A DNA stretch of 11,914 nucleotides, taken from assembly GCA_023384315.1 (NCBI GenBank), contig JAHDWY010000062.1, forward strand, positions 1-11,914, read 5' to 3'. Positions 6,397 to 11,914 of this stretch are shown here, piece by piece (positions within the stretch are counted from its first letter, which is position 1; each line of letters opens with the position of its first letter). This DNA is from Candidatus Hydrogenedentota bacterium (GTDB taxonomy: Bacteria; Hydrogenedentota; Hydrogenedentia; Hydrogenedentales; SLHB01). Position numbers and translations under genes: made by a program. The notes beneath the pieces are model-generated. The model saw only the letters and a program-made list of their open reading frames with translations, searched no databases and had not been told where the DNA came from.

Positions 6397-8397
6397 CATT
6401 ACGGGATCCGGGGTTCGTACATCATGCCGCTTCTAATCTTATTGACCGCGTTCTGCACCGCGCCCGACGAAGTGCTGGATTTAGCAAACGGCTCGTTCCG
6501 GGAATCCTGGCTGCGCCACCCCGTACTTGGGGATGCCTCGTTCGATTCGTTTGAGCATACGCCGGGCAACCCTGCTTACCGTGGCGCGTCGCCTTACGAG
6601 TGGCCGGTGAATGGATTTCTCTTCGAGGATCCCGTCAGCTCCAACTGGTATCTCTACGTGGGCGAATACTGCGACGGCTATGCCCTCAAGCCCGACGTGC
6701 CCGCGCGCTGTGTTGCGCTGCGTTCCACCGACAAGGGCGCAACATGGACCTTGCTGGGCCCCGTGCTCGATTATGAAGGCCACCTTTTCACGGGCGAGAC
6801 CTCGCCGTTATTCCACGCGCCCGATGTCTCCGTGGTTTACGCCGACGGCCGCTACCACATGTGCTTCGACTGGACCACCCAGAGTACAACGTGGGAAAAC
6901 GCCGCTGATCCGGGCCTTGATGCGAACAGTGGTGTCGGCTACGCCTGGTCGGACCGGCCCGAGGGGCCATTTCATCCGACGGACGCGCCTCTAGCCACGA
7001 CACGTGAGCAGGTCCCGTTGCTCGGTAAGTATCGTCGCCTCTATGCCTCGACCCTGATTCGACGCGCGAACGACTGGCTCGTCTTAACCCTGACCGATTC
7101 AGGCCCGTACTTCGGCTGGGCCTTGGCGGGTATGACCGCTACGAATCCGGAAGGGCCTTACACGGAACCCCGCTTGCTGTTGCACCCGGAGCGCGAAGGT
7201 TATCATCCGCCGTTGTTGGAGTTCTTTCCTGCCTTTGTACACGAAGGCTACATCTACTCCCCGGCCACCTCGGTCGCACTGAACCGAAACTTCCAAGCCC
7301 TCTTTCGTGCGCCTATCGAAGAAGCTACTGACCCAAAGGCGTGGGAGCTTTTCACCTGCGGATCGCTGTGGCACGCGGAACCCCTCGAACACGAGAACTT
7401 CGGGATCTGGGGCCAGACCTTTTCGGGCTTCGTGGATTCGGTTAACACGCTCCACGTCATGTTTCCCTCCCGGGACTCACAGGGGAGAGGCACCATCAAC
7501 CTGGCCCATCGCGCGTGGGACCGCCCCTTCCGCGACCAGGGATTCGTAACAAGCGGGAATGCAGGTCCGAGTTTGGTGTTGGCGGACTGGTGCGGCGCGC
7601 TAGGTGAAATCGACGTGGAAGGCAAATTCACCGGCACCGTGTCTTTGGTTTGGGATTACACGGCGCCTTTGGGTGCGGACAGCCCGCGTTCCAACGCCAC
7701 ACTGCATCCCCTGGTGCGGACGCGGCACGCGGCGTTGCGGTGCACGCCGGAAAATTGGTTCCTGGAGGCATTCGACGCCGACGGGGAACGTACCGAGTAT
7801 GGGTCAGGCGCGTTGGCGACGTCTCCGGAGCGACTGAGACTTTCGTGGTCTGGTGCTGCCAGGGCGAAGTTGGAGATCGGTGGCGAAGCCGTCTGGAATG
7901 GCGCGCTCCCGCGAGGACCCGGGCTGGTGGGTATCCTCTCGGAGGCGAATAGCCACGCCTCAATAGAGCACTTCCGAGTATCGGGGGAGCGGCAGCCCTC
8001 CGTTGTCACGTACCTCTACACGGATGCACTACTTGGCGCGGCGCAGAATCTCGCCGACTGGAAGGAGGTTGCATCGAGAGAGTTTCGATTCGGTGTCGGT
8101 GCCGTGAGCGATGAGAACAGCGTTGTGGCCAAGTGGAACGTGGAAGGAAACGCCATTCGCCTCTGGGCTCCGAAAGGGCCAGCGTATGGGTCGCTGGTAG
8201 TTCTGTTGGATGGGAAACCGGCAGCGGAAGTGTCGTGCCACGCCGAAGAGTCCGCCGCGTCCGCACCGCTCCTCACCCTATCCCGTCTTGAGCCAGGTCC
8301 CCACGCGTTAGTTGTTCGATCAAGCGGAGGACCGATTCCCCTGGACTCGATCGAAGTATTCCGGGAAATGCGCACGTCAGCTTCCCGGTCATACTGA
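6382..8397 (+). CDS. Secreted GH43/GH32-like five-bladed beta-propeller protein with C-terminal beta-sandwich
   Basis: Probable exported carbohydrate-active protein, 671 residues from ATG 6382. An in-frame ATG at 6424 gives 657 and starts right at the hydrophobic segment. Residues 15-28 (MPLLILLTAFCTAP) look like a signal sequence; Cys25 is not in a proper lipobox. Residues about 75-400 show the repeated propeller blade pattern of GH43/GH32-type folds: HAPDVSVVYADGRYHMCFDW (145-164), SDRPEGPFHPTDAP (190-203), ATNPEGPYTEP (253-263), FFPAFVHEGYIYSP (281-294). Residues about 400-540 form a further beta-rich domain. Residues about 545-662 form a jelly-roll-like module (GNAIRLWAPKGPAYGSLVVLLDGKP, then LEPGPHALVV and LDSIEVF), probably for sugar binding. 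I could not place the three catalytic acids with confidence, so hydrolase activity is not assured. It is 35 bases after the permease gene and may share its transcript, but its job looks unrelated. Confidence 0.65.
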   Translation: MMCGTHYGIRGSYIMPLLILLTAFCTAPDEVLDLANGSFRESWLRHPVLGDASFDSFEHTPGNPAYRGASPYEWPVNGFLFEDPVSSNWYLYVGEYCDGYALKPDVPARCVALRSTDKGATWTLLGPVLDYEGHLFTGETSPLFHAPDVSVVYADGRYHMCFDWTTQSTTWENAADPGLDANSGVGYAWSDRPEGPFHPTDAPLATTREQVPLLGKYRRLYASTLIRRANDWLVLTLTDSGPYFGWALAGMTATNPEGPYTEPRLLLHPEREGYHPPLLEFFPAFVHEGYIYSPATSVALNRNFQALFRAPIEEATDPKAWELFTCGSLWHAEPLEHENFGIWGQTFSGFVDSVNTLHVMFPSRDSQGRGTINLAHRAWDRPFRDQGFVTSGNAGPSLVLADWCGALGEIDVEGKFTGTVSLVWDYTAPLGADSPRSNATLHPLVRTRHAALRCTPENWFLEAFDADGERTEYGSGALATSPERLRLSWSGAARAKLEIGGEAVWNGALPRGPGLVGILSEANSHASIEHFRVSGERQPSVVTYLYTDALLGAAQNLADWKEVASREFRFGVGAVSDENSVVAKWNVEGNAIRLWAPKGPAYGSLVVLLDGKPAAEVSCHAEESAASAPLLTLSRLEPGPHALVVRSSGGPIPLDSIEVFREMRTSASRSY

Positions 8398-8484
8398 CGG
8401 AAATCCGTCGATCAGGTACTCCACTGTTTCGTCGTTTCGAAATTCGCCTCGAGATCCCGGCACAAAAGTCCAAGGCTCTAAGTT

Positions 8485-8497
8485 ATTTTATTAAAAT
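8485..8497. repeat. AT-rich 13-bp palindrome
   Basis: ATTTTA-T-TAAAAT is a perfect inverted repeat standing in an AT-only island (8483-8497) within otherwise GC-rich sequence. It could be a protein-binding site or part of a promoter, but no gene starts close enough to decide. Confidence 0.4.
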
Positions 8498-8614
8498 GAT
8501 TTGTGCGGATCTGGCATGTGCCATTACTTCCCATCCCCTATGTTGGTACACCGTTTGCTCCTTCCCCTTCTGCAGCCTATGTGCCACGTACCTTCACCAA
8601 TTATGCAGGCACAC

Positions 8615-8649
8615 GGACAGCCGGGATCACGCACCCGTCCCGGCTGTCC
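8615..8649 (+). terminator. Perfect 12-bp stem-loop, probable terminator
   Basis: GGACAGCCGGGA (8615-8626) pairs perfectly with TCCCGGCTGTCC (8638-8649) across an 11-base loop. The stem is followed on the plus strand by CCTTCCTT, a poor T-tract. The stem itself is far beyond chance. Intrinsic termination of the upstream transcript is likely but not certain; an RNA-processing or protein-binding element is possible. Confidence 0.6.
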
Positions 8650-8724
8650 CCTTCCTTGTAAGAAAGGCTCAACTTCCAGCGGTGGCTGAGTTTTGTCAAG
8701 AGTATACTTTTATGGCACAAGATG

Positions 8725-8733
8725 TGGTATACT
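8725..8733 (+). promoter_or_regulatory. Extended -10 promoter for the GspF/PilC-like gene
   Basis: TG at 8725-8726, one base, then TATACT (8728-8733) make an extended -10 element; no good -35 lies 16-18 bases upstream. Transcription would start near 8740, giving a leader of about 25 bases. The heptamer GTATACT occurs at 8702-8708 and again at 8727-8733, so the -10 lies in the second of two identical copies 25 bases apart. A strong ribosome site, AGGAGGAG (8749-8756), precedes the ATG at 8766 by 9 bases. Confidence 0.5.
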
Positions 8734-8765
8734 GTGCGGCGGGAAGTTAGGAGGAGATTGCGTCT

Positions 8766-9971
8766 ATGCCAACCTTTACCTATGTCGCCCGGACTCGCGA
8801 CGGCCAAAAAAAGAGCGGAAGTTTGACCGCCGAAAGCCGCGGCGCCCTCGTCCGCAGTCTCCAGAGTCAAGGACTCATCCCTGACAAGATTCAGGAGCGC
8901 GGCAAGTCTGCGGGTCCCAAACGCGGACCGCGCGTGAAGTCCACCGAACTGCTCGTGTTCACCCGCCAGTTGTCCACTATCGTGAATGCCGGTCTACCGT
9001 TGTTGCAGGGGTTGGACATTCTAGCCGAACAAACCGAGGATCAGCGATTCGCGCACGTGCTCGCGGAAATCGGGCAAGACGTGGAAGGCGGTGAATCCTT
9101 CTCGGAAGCGTTGCGCAAGCACCCACGAATCTTTACTGACCTGTACGTGAGCATGGTGCGGGCCGGTGAAGCGAGCGGTAATCTCGACAACGTGCTGCTC
9201 CAACTCGCCGATTACCTGGAATCCATGGAAGAACTCAAGCGCCGGATTCGCGCCGCCATGACCTATCCGGTGGTCGCCTTCAGCATGATCCTTCTCATCG
9301 CGGCAGGTTTGATCATCTGGGTCGTGCCGCAGTTCGCGGAGATCTTCTCCAGCTTTGACGCGACCCTGCCCGAGCCCACGCGTTTGTTGATTCTGATCAG
9401 CGACACCCTTCGCAGTTGGCGCATGCTTGCCGTCATTGCCCTGGTTGTCGCGGCGGTGATCGCCTTCCGGATGTACGGTCAGACGGAAACGGGCCGATAC
9501 AACATCGACAAAATGACATTGAAACTGCCCGTGTTCGGCAAGATGCTGCGCAAGGTGGCGATCAGCCGGTTTGCGCGTACTCTGAGCACGCTCACCCGCA
9601 GCGGCGTGGCTATTCTGGGTGCGCTCGAGATCGTGGAGCGCACTGCCGGCAACGAAGTGTTTGCCCGCGTCGTGCGCCAAGCCGGGGACAGCGTTCGCGG
9701 CGGTGAGACCCTGGCCGAACCCCTCGCGCGAAGCGGGGAATTCCCCGCCATGGTAACTCGTATGATCGGCGTAGGTGAGAAAACCGGCGCCCTCGAACAA
9801 ATGCTCGGCAAGATTTCCGATTTCTACGATTCAGAAGTGAAGGCCGCAGTCGATGCATTGACAAGCCTAATCGAACCCATCCTTATTCTGATGATGGGTA
9901 TCGTGGTCGGCGGCATCGTCATTGCGCTCTTCATGCCGATTCTCCAACTTTCCAGTCTCGTTCAAAGCTAA
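8766..9971 (+). CDS. Type II secretion / type IV pilus inner-membrane protein, GspF/PilC family
   Basis: Polytopic inner-membrane platform protein that works with a GspE/PilB-type ATPase to assemble pseudopili or pili. Its 401 residues match the family. The two family repeats are clear: FTRQLSTIVNAGLPLLQGLDIL (65-86) with GGESFSEALRKHP and MVRAGEASGNLDNVL, and again FARTLSTLTRSGVAILGALEIV (269-290) with GGETLAEPLARSGEFPAMV and MIGVGEKTGALEQML. Hydrophobic segments lie at about 167-190, 218-236 and 368-398, the usual three. The N-terminus (MPTFTYVARTRDGQKKSGSL) is the standard small cytoplasmic domain. A strong AGGAGGAG ribosome site fixes ATG 8766. It stands alone: no ATPase, pseudopilin or secretin is in the window, and its own promoter and terminator flank it. 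GspF and PilC cannot be told apart from sequence alone. Confidence 0.92.
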   Translation: MPTFTYVARTRDGQKKSGSLTAESRGALVRSLQSQGLIPDKIQERGKSAGPKRGPRVKSTELLVFTRQLSTIVNAGLPLLQGLDILAEQTEDQRFAHVLAEIGQDVEGGESFSEALRKHPRIFTDLYVSMVRAGEASGNLDNVLLQLADYLESMEELKRRIRAAMTYPVVAFSMILLIAAGLIIWVVPQFAEIFSSFDATLPEPTRLLILISDTLRSWRMLAVIALVVAAVIAFRMYGQTETGRYNIDKMTLKLPVFGKMLRKVAISRFARTLSTLTRSGVAILGALEIVERTAGNEVFARVVRQAGDSVRGGETLAEPLARSGEFPAMVTRMIGVGEKTGALEQMLGKISDFYDSEVKAAVDALTSLIEPILILMMGIVVGGIVIALFMPILQLSSLVQS

Positions 9972-9987
9972 GCGGCGAAAGTCCAAC

Positions 9988-10025
9988 GGGGCGCGACCAT
10001 GGGCGAATACCCAAGGCTGCGCCCC
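9988..10025 (+). terminator. Nested stem-loop terminator after the GspF/PilC gene
   Basis: GGGGCGC (9988-9994) pairs with GCGCCCC (10019-10025). Inside it CC/GG (9997-9998 with 10015-10016) and TGGG/CCCA (10000-10003 with 10010-10013) can continue the stem, giving a long interrupted hairpin followed by TTCTCTT. It begins 16 bases after the stop, the expected place for an intrinsic terminator. Confidence 0.65.
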
Positions 10026-10293
10026 TTCTCTTAAGCTTGTCACCGCATCGCTATATCGGCCCGGATTATTCCCACCTGATTGGGTGTTTCCCATCCTACA
10101 TAACGACATTCCGTGCACTTGCGCTTCCTCGCTAGAATGGACCGTTCTAGCATCGAAGGACCTCAAAAGGATTCGCAGTGTGAACCCGGCTTTCAATCCC
10201 CGTCATGGCGGATTGGGGGCCGAATTCCCATTGTCAATGCGTCTCGCAGGACGTACCCGAAGTGGACCCACAGGAAAGGAGTAACTACGGACC
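10026..10293 (+). promoter_or_regulatory. Upstream region of the superoxide dismutase gene
   Basis: About 270 bases without a convincing gene. The main landmark is a 21-bp inverted repeat, GCTAGAA (10131-10137), 7 bases, TTCTAGC (10145-10151). It contains TAGAAT (10133-10138), a possible -10 box with only a weak -35 (TTCCGT, 10109-10114, 18 bases upstream). If that promoter is real the mRNA leader is about 150 bases long and the repeat would be an operator over the start site. AAAGGAG (10275-10281) is the likely ribosome site, 12 bases before the ATG. Confidence 0.4.
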
Positions 10294-11031
10294 ATGGATA
10301 ACACGCGAAGAGATTTTCTCAAAACCGCCGGAACCGTCGCCGCCGCAGGATCGGTTATTGGAGTGCCGTTCGCCGCGTCGGCACAGGGCGCTTCCGGCGA
10401 GAAATCGCTGGGCGCACTAACGGAACACACGTTACCCCCTCTACCTTACGCGTATGACGCCCTGGAACCGTTCATCGACGCGGAAACCATGACCCTGCAC
10501 CACGACAAACACCATGCCGGTTATGTGAAGGGCCTGAACGAGGCCGAGGCCAAGCTCGCCGAGGCACGCGCTTCGGGTGATTATGCCCTGGTCCAGCACT
10601 GGTCGCGCAGGGCCGCGTTCAATGGCGGCGGCCATTACCTGCACACCATGTTCTGGCAGATCATGGCGCCGAACGGGAAGGGTGGCGGTGGTGAGCCCAC
10701 GGGCGTACTGGCCGACAAAATCAAGGAGGACTTTGGCAGCTTCGAGGCGTTCAAGGCTCAGTTTTCCGCTGCTGCCAAGGGCGTGGAAGGGAGTGGATGG
10801 GCGCTCCTCCATCAACGCGTCACCGACGGTCGTCTGATCGTTCTTCAGGCGGAAAATCAGCAAAAACTGACCTCTTGGGATTGCGTGCCCCTTATGGGTA
10901 TCGACGTGTGGGAGCATGCCTACTACGTAAAGTACCGGAACGATCGCGGCGCCTATGTGGACGCGTGGTGGAACGTGGTGAATTGGCCGAAGATCGGAGA
11001 GAACTTCAGCGCGCACATGGTGAAGGAATAG
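10294..11031 (+). CDS. Tat-exported Fe/Mn superoxide dismutase
   Basis: Converts superoxide to hydrogen peroxide and oxygen. The 245-residue protein starts with a Tat leader (TRRDFLKTAG, then an alanine-rich hydrophobic stretch and ASAQGA near residue 30), so a folded, metal-loaded enzyme should reach the periplasm. The mature part begins at LPPLPYAYDALEPFIDAETM, as in Fe/Mn enzymes. The four metal ligands can be placed: His69 in LHHDKHH, His117 in NGGGHYLHTMFW, Asp204 and His208 in DVWEHAYY. NGGGH and a Gln in the ENQQ stretch (189-190) lean toward the manganese-type or dual-metal subgroup, but metal preference cannot be settled by eye. Most bacterial Fe/Mn enzymes are cytoplasmic, so export is the notable point. 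An 11-bp-stem terminator follows 24 bases after the stop. No partner gene is adjacent. Confidence 0.93.
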   Translation: MDNTRRDFLKTAGTVAAAGSVIGVPFAASAQGASGEKSLGALTEHTLPPLPYAYDALEPFIDAETMTLHHDKHHAGYVKGLNEAEAKLAEARASGDYALVQHWSRRAAFNGGGHYLHTMFWQIMAPNGKGGGGEPTGVLADKIKEDFGSFEAFKAQFSAAAKGVEGSGWALLHQRVTDGRLIVLQAENQQKLTSWDCVPLMGIDVWEHAYYVKYRNDRGAYVDAWWNVVNWPKIGENFSAHMVKE

Positions 11032-11055
11032 TCGTAGTTCGGCGTGCTGTCAATC

Positions 11056-11085
11056 GCGAGGCCACCATGCGCGAGGTGGCCTCGC
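11056..11085 (+). terminator. Intrinsic terminator of the superoxide dismutase gene
   Basis: GCGAGGCCACC (11056-11066) pairs perfectly with GGTGGCCTCGC (11075-11085) across an 8-base loop, followed by TTTCC. It lies 24 bases after the stop. It sits between convergent genes and could also shield against transcripts from the minus strand, although there is no T-tract in that direction. Confidence 0.75.
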
Positions 11086-11149
11086 TTTCCCTGCATCGCA
11101 CCCTTTTGGGGTTAAACCCGTTCGGCCGGTGCGTCTTCCCGATTCGTCG

Positions 11150-11839
11150 TCAATCGTCCTCGTCGTCGTCATCCAATTGATGCTCGAAGCGATCGTCGGG
11201 CCGGCGCGTATGACAAACCGTGCAGGTGTCGATCGTTCCGGGATGGCCTTGAACGGCGATGGCCTGAACGTTATCGGCCATGACCACGGTCGGCGTAATG
11301 GCGTGCGGGCTGCCATGGCACGCGGCGCAGTGGACGCCACGGTGGCCTTTAGAGTTGCGATACAGCGTGTCCGGCTGTTCAAAATCGAAGCCGTTGCGGT
11401 CGTGGCAATCATCGCAGCGCGGTTCATCGATCCACGGCGCGCGGTTCGTATCGGCTACGTCGGTCATGTCTCCGTGGCAGTCGGTACAGGTCATGCCTTC
11501 CATGAAGTGCACGTCGCGCAGGCATTTCGTCTCGACACCTGGATGGCACGCATAACAGTCGACCTCCAGTGAAACTTGCGACATTCGCGAGGCGTGCGCT
11601 CCATGTATGGCATGCGACAACAGGGGCGTGCCGCTCGTCCCTAACGGCAATTGCCCGTGACAGTCCATGCAGGCCACGGGTGTATCGCTCGCCAGGGTCG
11701 TTATATGCAGTCGGTCGTGGTCCGTAAGGATGTCCATTGCCACAGACGCGTCGGCGAGCCCGTCCCCATCGTCTGTCGTGTGACAGAGATCGCAACTGAT
11801 CTCCCAGGATACAGGCACCACTGCCTGGGTCGTCGCCAC
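11150..11839 (-). CDS. Seven-CXXCH multiheme c-type cytochrome (possibly the 3' part of a disrupted gene)
   Basis: Predicted electron-transfer multiheme protein. Counting from GTG 11839, its 229 residues carry seven CXXCH haem-attachment motifs: C16-H20, C57-H61, C95-H99, C118-H122, C142-H146, C171-H175 and C206-H210, plus many free histidines that could be distal ligands. Cys106 is outside any motif. It ends in an acidic tail (LDDDDEDD). The GTG is preceded by AGGA at 6 bases. The problem is the N-terminus: MATTQAVVPVSWEISCDLCH goes straight into the first haem motif with no signal peptide, yet haem attachment occurs outside the cytoplasm. VVPVSWEISCDLCH resembles the interior of longer multiheme proteins, where a beta-rich region precedes the first CXXCH. 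I infer that this may be the back part of a longer protein whose front continues off the right edge in another frame. The haem motifs are certain; the gene's true extent is not. Confidence 0.8.
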   Translation of the reverse strand: MATTQAVVPVSWEISCDLCHTTDDGDGLADASVAMDILTDHDRLHITTLASDTPVACMDCHGQLPLGTSGTPLLSHAIHGAHASRMSQVSLEVDCYACHPGVETKCLRDVHFMEGMTCTDCHGDMTDVADTNRAPWIDEPRCDDCHDRNGFDFEQPDTLYRNSKGHRGVHCAACHGSPHAITPTVVMADNVQAIAVQGHPGTIDTCTVCHTRRPDDRFEHQLDDDDEDD

Positions 11840-11840
11840 C

Positions 11841-11914
11841 TCATTTCCTGAGCGGCGAAAGCTGATCTTGGCGAGCGGTTATTGTTTCAACATGCCATTG
11901 TCCATAAGTGGTGT
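11841..11914 (-). pseudogene. C-terminal end of an upstream frame, perhaps the front part of the multiheme gene
   Basis: A minus-strand frame is open from the right edge and ends TGA at 11841-11843, one base before the GTG of the multiheme frame. The last residues are YGQWHVETITARQDQLSPLRK. Two readings are possible: the end of a separate upstream gene in an operon, or the same gene as the cytochrome split by a one-base frame change. The second is attractive because the cytochrome frame read backwards gives SGNEVATTQAVVPVS, which would continue YGQWHVETITA naturally, and because it would explain the missing signal peptide. Too little sequence is present to choose firmly. Confidence 0.4.

Larger units (their letters stand above)
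8398..8765. other. Non-coding gap with palindromes and the next promoter
   Basis: A 368-base stretch with no convincing gene. It holds a small hairpin just after the preceding stop (GACGGA 8396-8401 with TCCGTC 8404-8409), an AT-rich palindrome (8485-8497), TGGCA/TGCCA arms (8513-8524), a strong 12-bp inverted repeat (8615-8649) and the promoter region of the GspF-like gene. The 84-codon frame at 8496-8750 has no ribosome site and no family resemblance. Confidence 0.6.

Noticed and set aside
6442..6459. Lipoprotein signal in the propeller protein (LLTAFC)
   Set aside because: The residue before Cys is Phe, which does not fit a lipobox; an ordinary signal sequence is more likely.
8713..8730. 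Sigma54-like site beginning TGGCAC
   Set aside because: The -24 GG is present, but the expected -12 GC at the correct spacing is absent; the extended -10 reading is better.
8496..8750. 84-codon plus-strand frame in the intergenic gap
   Set aside because: It is cysteine-rich but unlike any family, has no ribosome site and runs through the 12-bp hairpin and the promoter of the next gene.
9021..9800. 259-codon minus-strand frame inside the GspF/PilC gene
   Set aside because: It is antisense to a clear gene, with histidine- and arginine-rich composition and no family resemblance.
11106..11120. Short palindrome GGGTTAAACCC as a minus-strand terminator for the multiheme gene
   Set aside because: The arms are only 5 bp and the flanking tract is weak; there is not enough to call it.
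11129..11572. 147-codon plus-strand frame opposite the multiheme gene
   Set aside because: The seven CXXCH motifs on the minus strand settle which strand codes.
1..11914. CRISPR arrays, tRNA or rRNA genes, insertion sequences
   Set aside because: I saw no regularly spaced repeats, no tRNA- or rRNA-like sequence and no transposase or terminal repeats in the window.

Overview
The window is GC-rich, densely coding DNA from a Gram-negative-type bacterium. A periplasmic adaptor plus RND permease implies two membranes. A Tat-type leader on the superoxide dismutase and a CXXCH-rich multiheme protein fit an organism with an active periplasmic redox compartment. The mix (GH43/GH32-like propeller with a jelly-roll tail, multiheme protein, stand-alone GspF/PilC protein) would suit a PVC-group or Hydrogenedentota-like lineage, but that is an inference from style and no taxonomic marker is present.

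Layout, left to right. (1) 1-237 is the C-terminal end of a VWA/CoxE-like protein. (2) 325-1235 is a type II toxin-antitoxin pair: a Xre/DUF2384 antitoxin, then a RES-domain toxin whose TTG start overlaps the antitoxin stop. (3) 1284-6346 is an efflux operon. A textbook -35/-10 promoter carries two 13-bp palindromes and is followed by a TetR-family regulator, an RND periplasmic adaptor and an AcrB-size permease; adaptor and permease overlap by 1 nt. No outer-membrane factor is encoded here. (4) 6382-8397 is a secreted five-bladed beta-propeller carbohydrate-active protein. (5) 8398-8765 is a non-coding gap with several palindromes, including a perfect 12-bp hairpin, and a promoter region. (6) 8766-9971 is a GspF/PilC inner-membrane protein, followed by a nested hairpin terminator. 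(7) 10294-11031 is a Tat-exported Fe/Mn superoxide dismutase, ending in an 11-bp-stem terminator. (8) 11150-11839, on the minus strand and convergent with it, is a seven-CXXCH multiheme protein that lacks a signal peptide and may be the back half of a longer, frame-disrupted gene.

The most unusual observation is in the permease. By hand alignment to E. coli AcrB, every residue of the known transmembrane proton relay (D407, D408, K940, R971, T978) is replaced: T399, N400, N926, V956 and I963. The reading frame is otherwise intact and full length. The transporter is therefore either energised differently, relies on other residues, or is no longer an active pump. The second point of interest is the multiheme gene at the right edge.
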